From NCBI GenBank assembly GCA_011799875.1, contig CM022303.1, positions 727,819,483 to 727,883,482 on the forward strand: a stretch of 64,000 bases of DNA. The letters run 5' to 3'. Within the stretch, counting starts at the first letter, position 1, and each line of letters begins with the position of its first letter. The DNA comes from Thinopyrum elongatum. Its lineage: Eukaryota > Streptophyta > Magnoliopsida > Poales > Poaceae. Below are positions 29,277-39,743 of this stretch, one piece after another. The position numbers were made by a program, and so were the translations under genes. The notes under the pieces were generated by a model. It saw only the letters and a program-made list of their open reading frames with translations. It ran no database searches and was not told the origin of the DNA.

Positions 29277-32200
29277 CTCGGTGGCCAGGAACCATATCAG
29301 ATCGGGCGGCCGAGGGGATGGGTGCCGCCGCCCGCCGCCCGACGCGACCACCCCCTCCGCCGACCAGCAGTACCCTCCGCCCCCGCTCTGATAGGACTGG
29401 GTGGTACAAGAGCGGTTGTAGCTGGCCGGCTCTGATTTTATTTTCCAACCTGCAAATTTACTTGAGCCTTAGAATTCTAATCCATGGGCCATTCTCTAGG
29501 ATAGGTGATATCCTTCCTGAGCTGCTTGTGTGTTACGTTTGCAAGGTTTCGGATTCTTCGTCAGCAAATTGCTGCAAGCTTAACAAAGATGAATCGAGTT
29601 TTGTCCGGAGATGATACATGGAGCTTTAGGGAGAGCACAGTGCCCATTTATTTCTTTACATTTTGTGCTATTTTGACTCATCAGTCTTTAGCTTTTAAGT
29701 CAGCTGATTGTTATTCTTAATTTCTACAATTAACTGTGTGCTACTTCATACCTAGATCCAAGATAAAGTTGAAGTTCATTAGCATTTGATGGTTCGTTCG
29801 TGCCTTTTTTGTTCACATTAGGTGTAGATTTGGTAATGATCCAAATGAATGAACATTTATCTCGAATCAATTCAGGTCCTCTAAATTAAAAACCCTATAG
29901 CTGAAGTATCAGTTTTATGTGCTAGCGTAAGGTCTTCGTTCGTCGAACAGATACTACTGCATTATTAGATATTAAAGCATGTATGCATGACAATAAGTGG
30001 CAACGTAATCACCAAATATCTATAAGAAAAGATATCTCATCATGGCTTCTTTGCTATTTTGTATGATGTATTCTTGTAACAATATGTCGGTTTTAAACTG
30101 AATGCAAAATATGCATGAAAACATATGAACGTACATGATAATAGAAAATTGCTTGCTCTTTCCCTCATTTGACAGTTCAACTTATCGGCATTCGTCGTCT
30201 TGGCAGTTGCACTCAACAGCGTGAGACATGCCATGCAGCAGCAGCAAGCCGCCGACGAATTGATCTAATGTCACCAGATGCAGCAAGTAGCCGGCGATCT
30301 AATGAAACTGCAAGCAAGCTTCCAGTGCAGAACTGCAGATGCAACAGCAGGCAGGAAGCTGCTCATAAAACAATCATTCAAGCTGCTTGTAGTAGAGAGT
30401 GCATCTATATCCTTCCAGTTGATCAATCTAATGCTCTAGAACCAACATAGATAATAATTGATTTGGCAAGGGGATCATTCACTGATGGGCTAGACCAAAA
30501 CGCTTAGTATATGTAGTAGTAAAAAATTACAGTATTGGAAGGGGGGTCATGACCCCGTTTGGCCTCCAAGAGGCTCCGCCAGTGGTTGTGCTGATCTTTA
30601 GGATGTGCCAGATAGAGAACTAAGCCATAAGAATAACATATGGGCTTTGGAAATGTAAATTTGTATAGTCTGTCTCAGTTTATATATCTGATTGTTATTT
30701 TTGTTGACTGCGTTAGGAAAGGTAAACGTGGGACCACAGAAGAACAGGTAGATCAACCAGCAGTACCAGGTCATGCAGATGCACCGTACCTGAGGATGCT
30801 TTGAAGGAGAATGTTAGCCCCACTAGGAATCTGATGAGGTTGAAGACAATGGGTAACTAATTGAACAGACAGTCTCACTTACTAGCATTTTTTGAGTGTC
30901 TTCTGTGTTTTGTTTTACATATAAATTCTGTATCATTCGCCGAGTCCCTTTATGTTGTTTTAATGAAATCTCATTTGCACCTGACTGAAAATCTGAATTC
31001 ATTCCAGTTTTGTAAAATCAATTACATATCAGATTGTTAAGAGAGCAGTTCCTGTCTTTTGCAGTTTTGCTAAAATTGAATGGTTCGTCGATTATGAAAG
31101 CATATATTGTTAATGCTGGATGCCCTGATTGTTTACAAGTATATGCAAACCTTCTGCTGCAGTGTGTACGGTAATTTGTTGAAAAAGCAGAACGCCGTGT
31201 GAAATATTTATGGGATTAGTAGATTACATGTAGCATTCTAATTATTTTAGTGGTGGGTGTATCGTTGTTCACAAGTATGTAATCTTTCTGATACAGAGAA
31301 ATGCCCCTGAAGTTCAGAAGCTACCTTCCTCATGATGAGGGACTTTGAGGTGGTAAGATGGCACCGTTGTCTCTTCCCAAGTTTGAAGATCCAATTGCTG
31401 CTGATACTGCCCAAGCACAACAGCTTGAGGTAGCATTTGCAGATCCATCATATCCTACCTTCACAAGACTGTCATGTCCTTGCATCTTTCATGATATTTG
31501 TATGCAAAACACTTCCGCGAACATAGCTCCGAAGAACCCAAAGTGTGATCTGAAATGAGACGTGCAGAAGAGGATCGACAACCTGGAGAAGTGGCCACAT
31601 AAATCACTGGCAGATATTGCAAGTGAGTAGTAACTGGTAGATGATGATTCATTGTTAAGTTATTTTCATCAGAATTGCCCGTTGTGCGTTTACTCACTGC
31701 TGTGGAACCACTTTGCCCCTGCCCAGTGGAGCAGCAAATGGAAAAGGAGGTACTGGAGAGGGAAGCGATGCAGCTAAAGAGGGAAGCGATACCGGTGGCG
31801 TTCCAAATCTTTGCTTTGCGTAGCACAGAGGAAGCAGCTGAAATTAACCTTCATGTGTTTGTAAGACATGGCGTGGGCTGACTTGGCATGGCGTAGATGC
31901 TTGCTCTCATGATCACTGGATTGCACTTTTCAATTCAGTGTCTCAGATTTTGAGTTCTGCGGATGGTTATTGATCGAACTAAACATGAATTGTCTTGCAA
32001 ACTTGGAGCTAGCTAGTCATGGTTTGTCTCACAGACCTGTCTTTTTTTGGCAGATGGTGAATGTAGCAGGGTGTCCATCAGTTCTAACGCATATGAATGT
32101 TTGTCACATACACAAGGAGCAACAACAATCTGAGGTGAGATCACGAACAATAACTACAGTACTTCCAGTTCCTATCAACCAGTGCCGCATTTATTGACAA

Positions 32201-32330
32201 ATTAACATAGAAATATTAACTAGCTTCCCTATTTGATTTATACCAATTAATAAACTGGAAAAAAGGCTTTCGCCCTACTTTATATATAAAGCATCGATCA
32301 TCAACAACGGAGCTGAGCTGATCCGTCATC
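29277..32330. other. Unassigned region, no supported gene
   Basis: ORFs are short (up to about 160 codons), lack recognisable domains and have no convincing start context. 29280-29430 is GC-rich with Pro/Arg-rich translation. 30170-30450 has Gln/Ser-rich translation. 31730-31800 contains a short duplicated gagggaagcgat motif. Around 32255-32300, aaaaggctttcgccctactttatatataaagc resembles the LINE 3' tail at 43391. The region could be an old DNA transposon with captured pieces, but I cannot show ends. Confidence 0.4.
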
Positions 32331-32754
32331 TCTTTGCCGAGAGTGGCTCTCGGCAAAGATGCCACAGCCAACCGCCAGCGCATGCCACTTTGCCGAGAGT
32401 GGCTCTCGGCAAAGATCCGTTCCCAGACAACTTTTTACTACTTTTCCCCGGATCCCTGCAGCAAAAATATATATGTAACACACAAACATGCATTTCAAGT
32501 CTCAATGTCTAACAACAAACTCACATAACCATTACATAAAATAGTTCACACGAACTTCTTTTGAGATCACAAGGTAGCTCTTTAGTACAAATGCCTACTT
32601 ACTAAACAATAAAGTGGTCAATGCATTTCTACATGCGACCACAAGATAAAATCAACACCACAATTATCACAAACTGAAGAAGAATTATCAAGTTCTTCCA
32701 TCCACTAAACCCGATAAGTTGTTTCTGGCTAGCACATCCAGTTAACCCATCCAC

Positions 32755-32940
32755 TCAACCCACTAATTCAGATTTTCTCTTCTGCTTAAGCACATACTGA
32801 TTGTAATGATACTCTGCCTTCTCTCTGCTATTGAACGAGTCGTGGGAGCTGCCTTCATAGTAAATCACTTGTTCATTGCATTCAGACCATGAATCGTAGA
32901 CTCCTGGACATCTACCTCTGTACACCGCATACCACTTCAT
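32755..32940 (-). CDS. Viroplasmin / RNase H1 N-terminal-like domain, single exon
   Basis: A 61-codon minus-strand frame starting right after an acceptor-like tctttgtag. It begins KWYAVYRGRCPGVYDSW and contains SFNSREKAEYHY. This is the small domain shared by caulimovirus viroplasmin and the N-terminus of eukaryotic RNase H1, which binds RNA:DNA hybrids in RNase H1. The family usually has about 45 residues, so the domain is complete. It lies inside the CACTA-like region. With the frame at 33123-33404 it may form a two-exon gene captured by, or belonging to, the transposon (inference). Confidence 0.6.
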   Translation of the reverse strand: MKWYAVYRGRCPGVYDSWSECNEQVIYYEGSSHDSFNSREKAEYHYNQYVLKQKRKSELVG

Positions 32941-33122
32941 CTACAAAGATAGAGAAAAAAAGGCAGAGAAATAATGCAAGGTTAAAAATAGCACATCATA
33001 CATAATCCACGTAAGCGTTCATCACTCATACAATCAAAAGCATCGCAAGTGGCTATCTAAGAAGTCCATATCAGCACCTACATGACTATATCACTAAATC
33101 AACGCCAAACTATCTAGGTGGA

Positions 33123-33404
33123 CTACTCAGAGGTGTAGTCCGTGAAACGGGTGATCGTGTAGTCAGAGCACGTCGGGGCATCCCCCACGGTGCAGGACCA
33201 AGCGTCGTCGGGAATGTACGTCGGTGGACTCAATGGCATCGAGTCGTCACACTCAGAATACTTTATTAGGATCAGCTGCGGGTGCTTCTCAATGAGCGCT
33301 GCCAAGCGGTCCTCGGCGAGCTTCTCCTTGACCGCGGAGTCAACCCTAATGGAAGATGCGTCGTCGGAGGAAGCCATAGCCACGAAATCGATCGGTGCTA
33401 ACAC
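33123..33404 (-). CDS. Hypothetical protein, possible upstream exon of the viroplasmin-like gene
   Basis: 93-codon minus-strand frame. A second Met at codon 10 (MASSDDASS) has the better start context. It is acidic with no recognised domain; it contains a helix-like AVKEKLAEDRLAALIEKHPQ and a Pro-rich part. It is 180 bases upstream of the viroplasmin-like frame on the same strand, which suggests one transcription unit, but I could not identify a clean donor site joining them. It might also be a chance ORF. Confidence 0.4.
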   Translation of the reverse strand: MLAPIDFVAMASSDDASSIRVDSAVKEKLAEDRLAALIEKHPQLILIKYSECDDSMPLSPPTYIPDDAWSCTVGDAPTCSDYTITRFTDYTSE

Positions 33405-33475
33405 CTTTCATCACACAATAAAAAATAGCATAAGAATCAAACATCAAAGATTACTTTTAAGCAAATTAATCGTGA

Positions 33476-33979
33476 TGGACACTATCTCACAGATATTTCG
33501 ACTTTCGGTGATGGTCGAGCTGGGCGAGTCCATCATGCGTGAAAAATATATATCACAGGACGAACTCGCACAGATCGACCGCCATCGGCAAAAGACGATT
33601 TTCTTTCTCCAAGAACAACTCTCATCTCTCTCACTCTCTCTGGTGGTGGTATATATGGTGGACACTATCTCACGGATATTTCGACTTTCGGTGATGGTCG
33701 AGCTGGGCGAGTCCATCGTGCATGAAAAATGTATATCACAAGAAGAACTCGCCCAGATCGACCGCCATCGTCAAAAGTCGATTTTGTTCCTCCAAGAACA
33801 ACTCTCATCTCTCTCACGTATATATGGTGGACACTATCTCACGGATATTTCGACTTTCGGTGATGATCTAGCTGGGCGAGTCCATCGTGCGTGACAAAGG
33901 TATATCACAAGAAGAACTCGCCCAGATAGACCGCCATCGTCAAAAGTCGATTTTCTTTCTCCAAAAACAACTCTCATCG
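33476..33979. repeat. Three tandem copies of a 150-180-bp unit
   Basis: Units start at 33476, 33658 and 33828 with tggacactatctcac, then atttcgactttcggtgatg, and include gaactcgc..cagat.gaccgccatcg. The second and third are closer to each other (tcaaaagtcgatttt). The third lacks its end. Confidence 0.92.
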
Positions 33980-34184
33980 ACTGTCGGTGATGGTCGCTCT
34001 TCCTTTGCTCCTCCTACTATGAAAAGATCACAGAGGAGGAACAGAGGAAGCGCGACCCCCTACGACAACAATCGGCATCTGTCAAATATCATCGGGGTGA
34101 CCTCCATAGCATCCATACAAACAACAAGAACTATTAGATGCATCAACAATTATCTATACAAAAAAATTAACAATTATCTACATT

Positions 34185-34445
34185 CATCCATACTTCTTTG
34201 CATCCATCTATGCATTCATGCATACATACATACATACATCCATCTATGCATTCATGCATACATACATACATACATCCATCTATATATTGATACATAACAA
34301 AAACTACAAAAAAAATAACTACAACAAAAAGTCCATGCATCAATTCATGCATCAATCCATGCATTAATACATACATATATACATTCATACATCCATGCAT
34401 TCATATAAAAATCCATGCATCCATACATACACTCATGCATAAATA
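34185..34445. repeat. Microsatellite-like (cata/catc)n region
   Basis: Runs of catacatacatacatc and a duplicated block ccatctatgcattcatgcat (34205 and 34240). It continues less regularly to 34445. No coding value. Confidence 0.9.
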
Positions 34446-34454
34446 CAAGATCGG

Positions 34455-34610
34455 GGAGGGGGGATGAAAGCTCACCAAGAGGGGGAGGTGGTGCCGATGG
34501 GGTTGGGGGGGAGCCGGCGGGGTTGGGGGGGCGCCGGCGGGGTGGGGGGAGCCGGCGGGGTCAGGGGGCGCCGGCGGGGAGGGCGCCGGTGGGGTGTGGG
34601 GGCGCCGGTG
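34455..34610 (+). repeat. G-rich imperfect repeats (gccggcggggt-ggggg)
   Basis: Many runs of four or more G on the + strand in a repeated pattern of about 20-25 bases. Long ORFs here in several frames are Gly/Pro/Arg artefacts of the composition. G-quadruplex formation is plausible. Confidence 0.85.
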
Positions 34611-34852
34611 AGAAAGAGAGAGAAGTGAGAGAGAGAGAGGAGAACGCACCGGGGTGGGGGAGGGGGTTAAGTGTTCGCCGACCTTTACCGAGAGTCTGTC
34701 GGTGCGGCTCTCGATAAAGGTACGAGACCTAGATCTAGGTTTTACACCTTTTCCGAGAGTCACGCTCGGTAAACGATGAAACACACTCGGAAATGCAAAC
34801 ATAACGAGAGCGGCACTCGGAAATGACACTCCTCCCTCACCCGCTCAAGGAC

Positions 34853-35753
34853 TAGGCATGCCACAAGGACATCACAAATGATTTCCCATGCCGTTACCCG
34901 GCATGATTTCATGTGCCGCCTTGCTGATCTGCAATTCTCGGCGATGAAACCCTAGCAGAGCAATAAATTTCTCGAATATTGTGCGCGCTCCCGAAAAATG
35001 CGAGGCCGCGGCACGTGCCATGCGGTTGCCCCTCTTAGAGCATGAGAAGTTTCGAGGCCAACGGAGCAACAGGACCAGCATTTCCTGCACAAACCGAACG
35101 CGTTCCCTCTCGAGACCCAGATACTAGCTCGGAGACGGTGCGGTTTACAAGCGGCCTCAGGGGAGGCTTACTCGAAACGCGTCCAAACTTTTACCACACC
35201 CTACAGAGGCCCTGTGATGACACCGTGCCAGATCCCGAGCAATCCTACCATCGTATGATTTTCTGAGGATTTCAACGGTTGCATGAGGAATGACACCGAG
35301 GTACTTTTCGTAACCCGGTGGCAGGGCATGCCCCTCCCTTGTCTGTGCAAGGTGTAGGCATGCCACAAGGACATCACAAATGATTTCCCATGCCGCTACC
35401 GGGCATGATTTCATGTCCACCTTGCTGATATGCAATTCCCGGCGATGAAACCCTATCAGAGCAATAAATTTCTCGAATATTGTGCGCTTCCCCGAAAAAT
35501 GCAAGGCCGTGGCACGTGCCATGCGGTTGCCCCTCTTATAGCACAAGAAATTCGAGGCCAACGGAGCAACAGGACTAGCACTTCCTGCACAAACCGGACA
35601 CGTTCCCTCTCGATACCCAGATACTAGCTCGCAGATGGTGCGGTTTACAAGCGGCCTCAGGGGAGGCTTACTCGAAATGCGTCCAAAATTTTACCACACC
35701 CTACAGGGGCCCTGTGATGACACCGTGCCAGATCCTGAGCAATCCTACCATCG
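34853..35753. repeat. Direct duplication, two ~400-bp copies 502 bp apart
   Basis: 34853-35253 and 35355-35753 are very similar, starting taggcatgccacaagg and ending caatcctaccatcg. They differ by scattered substitutions and small indels. The spacer 35254-35354 is unique. The + and - ORFs that appear in both copies are alike because of the duplication. No domain was recognised. Confidence 0.93.
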
Positions 35754-36382
35754 ACATCACAAATAGTCCATGCAACTCCTTAACAAGAGTGTAATGAATA
35801 CCGAAGCTTACTGCATCTGTACTATCCCATTATTTATATTTAAACAGGTCTTGTTGCTTGTCTGTAGGCGAGGTGGGACTAAACTTTGATGGTGGCCTTA
35901 TCTTTACCGAGAGCCACTCTCGGCAACTGCTCGTTTACAGAGAGCCACTCTCGGGTAACAACCACTAGAAGATTCATAGTGACTGTATGGACTCTTAGTA
36001 ATGAGGGAAGACCGAAGCTTAATGCGGTTGGAGTATTGAACTATTTAAACAGGTCATTTTGCTAGTCGGCAGGCGTGGTGGGACTAAATCTTTGCCGAGA
36101 GCCACTCTCGGCAAAGAGTTGCAACCGTGACCGTGCCGTTAGTCGCCGCCGAATGTGCCACATGACAAAACTTTGCCGTGTGTGGCCTGACGGCCCTCGG
36201 CAAATAGTGCCTTTGCCGAGTATAGCCTGTTTGCCCAGCAATACTGTCGGCATTGTCATGTGTTTGCCGACTTATTCCCTTTGCCGAGAGCGACTCTCGG
36301 CGTTCTTTACTTTGCCGAGTGCCTGTGTTTTGGCTCTCGGCGAAGACGCCGACACCCGGCGTATACGAAAATTCTAGTAGTG

Positions 36383-37080
36383 CCACTACAGGGGCTACCA
36401 GGGTCCTCAACGGTGAACACGCCACCGCGTAGAGATGAAGCCGCATACGACGAACCGTGAGCTTCAAAGCGGCGCCTTCAGGAAGGTTACGACACCGAAG
36501 CGTCGCCACCGCATGATCCAAGGATCAAGGTTTCCCCTGGAGCAACATGACGGGCAATGAGAGCCGCGACGACGCCTTCAAGAAGGGAAAGAACTTCGCT
36601 GCCGCCGTCTGCCCGAAGACAGAACGGGTTTTCACCCCGGCCAACACTCACCGCCATCGGCATATGGTACGAGCGCCGCACCACCGTCACCGAACGCCAC
36701 ACCCCGGCCACCATGCCGCCCACACGGCCATGGCCACCGGGCAGCCCCTGAGCCATGGGCTCCACCCATGAGCACCGCGCTCCCACCACCAGGGTCGCCG
36801 CTCCGGCCTCCAAGACCCCAACACCACCTCACCCGAGCCACGCCGCTACACCGACCAAAGAGACGGGCGGAAAGGCACCTCCTTTCCCACCACTGAGCGA
36901 CCCCAGCGCCAAGACCCACCTAGGCCGGCCAGATCTAGGTGACTGTTGATTGCCACCATGATCTATGGCCTTGCAGGTGGTCTCTCCAGATGTCATTCCT
37001 GGCATCAGTTCAACCTCTGATGTGGCTGCCAACTGGGTCCAGTCCCTAAAAATGTTCTGCATGGTAATAGGTCGGAAATG
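36383..37080. other. Unassigned GC-rich region
   Basis: Right of the CACTA end. Frames on both strands are open for up to ~100 codons because of GC-richness. No domain, no splice pattern and no start context stood out. 37081-37437 is AT-rich and also empty. Confidence 0.4.
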
Positions 37081-37437
37081 CTATTATAGAGTAGATTATA
37101 CACCTTAAAAAAATCAATTATAAATGTTTAAAAAATTTCTAGAAAAAAGTGTGAATGTTCATATGGAATGTGTCTACAACCTCCAAAAATTTCATGTGCA
37201 AATTCGAAAGGTACACAGATTTGTCTTTCTTGTTTCTGAATTCTACTTTCGAACATGGACCTGAATTTTTTTGTGGCTGTAAACACATCCCTTGTGAAAA
37301 ATCACATTTTTTATAGAATTTATTAAACCAGTTAAAATTGACTATTTGAAACAGGAGCATAATAGTACCATTTAAAGTAGTGGTAGCACTAGATATTCTT
37401 TCGGTAAAGTATGGATGTGCATCGGTCGAAGTGTGCA

Positions 37438-37655
37438 GCTAGGCTACTCATAGTGGGGAGTATCATATATTAGTATCATGCATATGATACTAGTGTATGA
37501 TACTATCTCCATAGTACATAGTATTATAGAGTAGTATCATAGATGATCATATTTATTGCCATGCATGACGCAAAGTAGTCTATCATTTAACATGATACGG
37601 TATCTACCTATGTTACACTAATCTTTTCTATCTTCTTTAATTCTCTGCCACATCA
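37438..37655. mobile_element. MITE-like element, class uncertain
   Basis: ctactcatagtggggagtat followed by repeated variants of tagtatcat(gc)atgatact and an end near ctctgccacatcagc. This is the general form of a common Triticeae MITE with similar opening and ending phrases. I could not fix the terminal inverted repeats or target duplication. Confidence 0.45.
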
Positions 37656-38107
37656 GCGTGTTTGCTATTCCCGAGTACATGATACCGACTAAGATGGATC
37701 GATCGGGGCTCGATCTATGTGAAAAGATGCTCGATTCCGGACAAACGGCATGCCTAGCCAGTTGGCTATCTCGGATGATGCGAAAAGATGCTCAGTGCCT
37801 AAGTACTTGTGCATGGCAAGTGAGCACGCAGCACATACAGTGACTCCTCTAAATCGTACTAGTACCCGCCCATTAATTCCCTACACGGGGATTGTTAAAT
37901 CTCATTTGACTAAGACTTAATTAAGTCTTTGTCAAAGTTATATTCGTGAGATCTTACATGAAGATCCGTGATATTTTTTCATTTTCATTTTTTTTATTTT
38001 TATATGTTCTATCACTTGATTAAAACTTGCTAAATCTCAGTCGACTGAGATCTAGCCACACTCTGAATGCAGCGATTCAGTGCCTAGCCTAGTCTGCACC
38101 CGGTCAG

Positions 38108-38423
38108 AAACAAAATCACAAAAAATTCAGAAAAATTCAAAAAATTCCAAAAAAAATTGCATGGTAGAAAATTTGATGCATGAAGTCTGCTGCAAGTTTC
38201 AAATTATTTGGACATTTGAACAGCTCTCGGCAAAAAAGACAAATCGGATCAGAACAGTGCATGAACAACAAACTTTTTTACAGACTCCGAATTTATTTTT
38301 TGCCGAGAGCTGCTCAAATGTCTAAATTATTTAAAATTGAAGCGGGCCTCACGCATCAAATTATCTACCAGGAAAAAATAATTGGAATTTTTCGAATTTT
38401 TCTAGTATTTGTTTTGATTTTTT
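38108..38423. repeat. Long foldback (inverted repeat), arms ~130 bp
   Basis: Arm 38108-38237 and arm 38296-38423 are reverse complements at about 80% by eye, with a 58-base loop. Both arms contain the segment around tttgatgc(a/g)tga and end at the loop with cagctctcggcaaaaaa. The loop-proximal motif is the same TTTGCCGAGAGC seen in the CACTA-like region. It ends 57 bases before the methyltransferase TATA box. Confidence 0.85.
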
Positions 38424-38479
38424 CATCGGCATGGATGCAGGTGAGCCTGGGCTCAGAAGATGATTGCCACACCCTTCTC

Positions 38480-38487
38480 TATAAATA
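38480..38487 (+). promoter_or_regulatory. TATA box of the O-methyltransferase gene
   Basis: tataaata, 29 bases before ATG 38509 and 50 before ATG 38530. With a usual 25-35-base distance to the transcript start, transcription would begin near 38510-38520, which favours ATG 38530 as the start codon. Confidence 0.55.
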
Positions 38488-38508
38488 AACGTACAGGCCC
38501 AGCAGCAA

Positions 38509-39594
38509 ATGGTTGCATTAGTTAGCGACATGGCCGACGAGGAGGCGTGCATGTTCGCGCTGCAGCTAGCCAACTCGACGGTGCTACCGATGACGCTGAG
38601 GACAGCCATCGAGCTGGGCCTTCTGGAGACCCTTGTTGGCGCCGCCGGCAAGTCGCTGACTCCGGAGGAGGTGCTCGCGAAGCTGCCGTGCAAGGTCAAC
38701 AACCCGGACGCGGCGTCCATGGTGGATCGCATGCTGCGTGTGCTTGCGTCGTACAAGGTGGTGTCGTGCACGGTGGAGGAGGGCGAGGACGGCAGCCTCT
38801 CGCGCCGCTACGCCGCGGAACCGGTGTGCAGGTGGCTCGCCCCGAACGAGGATGGCGTCTCCATGGCCCCCTTCGCTCTCCTCGCCCAGGACCACGTCTA
38901 CCTGGAGCCCTGGCGCCACCTCAAGGATGCGGTCCTCGACGGCGGCGCCGGCGGCACTGCGTTCCACAGGGCGTACGGGACCTCGTGGTACGAGTACACC
39001 GGGAGGGACGCGCGCTTCAAAGGCCTCTTCTACGACGCCATGAAGCACCACTCCGCCATCATCACCAAGAAGCTCCTCGAGGTGTACCGGGACTTCGACG
39101 GCATCGGCACCCTCGTCGACGTGGCCGGCGGAATCGGCGCCGTCAGCCACGCCATCACCTCCATGTACCCGAGCATCAAGGGGATCAACTTCGACCTTCC
39201 CCACGTTGTCGCCGGCGCCCCTCCTTACCCCAGGGTCGAGCATGTGGGCGGCAACATGTTGGAGAAGGTGCCCTCCGGCGACGCCATCCTCATGATGTGG
39301 ATCCTCGACTGCTTCAGCGACCACGAGTGCGCCATGGTGCTCAACAACTGCTACCACGCGCTGCCAGCGCACGGCAAGGTCATCAGCGTGGAATGCATCT
39401 TACCGGTGAACCCAGAGGCGACCAACAGCGCGCAGGCGTTGCTCGCCGTCGACATGAGTCTGGTCGCGTACAGCCCGGGCGGCAAGGAGAGGTATCTCAG
39501 GGACTTCGAGAAGCTCGGCAAGGGCGCTGGGTTTGCCGCCGTCGAGGCCACCTACGTCTACGCCGACTTCTGGGCCATCCAATACACAAAGTAA
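38509..39594 (+). CDS. COMT-type plant O-methyltransferase with altered catalytic centre
   Basis: Intact single-exon frame, 361 codons from ATG 38509, or 354 from ATG 38530, which has a better context (gcgacATGg) and fits the TATA distance. Family members are about 350-370 residues and transfer methyl from S-adenosylmethionine to hydroxyls of phenylpropanoids or flavonoids in the cytosol. The N-terminal dimerisation domain starts [18 protein letters not shown]. The SAM-binding motif reads [11 protein letters not shown] (usually LVDVGGGxGA), followed by GINFDLPHV and HVGGNM. The catalytic segment reads [11 protein letters not shown], whereas the family has W-I-x-H-D-W-S-D; the general-base His and the next Asp are replaced. 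The two supporting Glu are kept ([18 protein letters not shown]). GC-rich codon use is normal for grasses. It may have lost classical activity or use another substrate. Confidence 0.9.
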   Translation: MVALVSDMADEEACMFALQLANSTVLPMTLRTAIELGLLETLVGAAGKSLTPEEVLAKLPCKVNNPDAASMVDRMLRVLASYKVVSCTVEEGEDGSLSRRYAAEPVCRWLAPNEDGVSMAPFALLAQDHVYLEPWRHLKDAVLDGGAGGTAFHRAYGTSWYEYTGRDARFKGLFYDAMKHHSAIITKKLLEVYRDFDGIGTLVDVAGGIGAVSHAITSMYPSIKGINFDLPHVVAGAPPYPRVEHVGGNMLEKVPSGDAILMMWILDCFSDHECAMVLNNCYHALPAHGKVISVECILPVNPEATNSAQALLAVDMSLVAYSPGGKERYLRDFEKLGKGAGFAAVEATYVYADFWAIQYTK

Positions 39595-39743
39595 CTTGCA
39601 ACATCTGCCTTATCTTCCGTTTTCTACTCTTCATAAATAAGTGCACACGCAGCGTGAGTCTGTTCACGACGTGGCAGCAGTCTTAGGTTACGTTTGGGAT
39701 GGGCTGCAAACTCATTTCAGCTTGGAATGGGCTGTTTGGATAC
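39595..39743 (+). other. 3' flank of the O-methyltransferase gene
   Basis: Probably 3' untranslated sequence; no clear polyadenylation signal apart from ataaataag near 39633. The segmental repeat starts at 39744. Confidence 0.35.

Larger units (their letters stand above)
32332..36382 (-). mobile_element. CACTA-like (En/Spm) DNA transposon region, one terminus found
   Basis: At 36372-36382 the + strand reads ttctagtagtg, the reverse complement of the grass CACTA end CACTACTAGAA. Inward of it, and again near 32332-32414, are palindromes of the type ctttgccgagag..ctctcggcaaag, the subterminal motifs typical of many grass CACTA elements. Copies lie at 32332-32358, 32388-32414, around 34680-34770, 35905-35925, 36090-36117 and 36280-36300. 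I found no matching left terminus or transposase, so size and orientation are uncertain. The element appears non-autonomous or decayed. Confidence 0.6.

Noticed and set aside
29126..29614. 162-codon plus-strand ORF
   Set aside because: Starts in an AT-rich repeat, crosses the poly(A) duplication and has no recognisable domain; coding status unsupported.
34401..34829. 142-codon minus-strand Pro-rich ORF
   Set aside because: Product of the G-rich repeat tract; pure composition effect.
36075..36521. ORFs of ~100-145 codons on both strands with repeated CREWLSAK / LCREPLSAK segments
   Set aside because: The repeats arise from translating the palindromic gccgagagccactctcggc motif; no domain or gene structure.
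38547..39686. 379-codon ORF overlapping the methyltransferase in another frame
   Set aside because: Arg/Gly/His-rich translation without a domain; it is a shadow of the GC-rich methyltransferase frame. The same holds for the minus-strand ORF 38584-39372.
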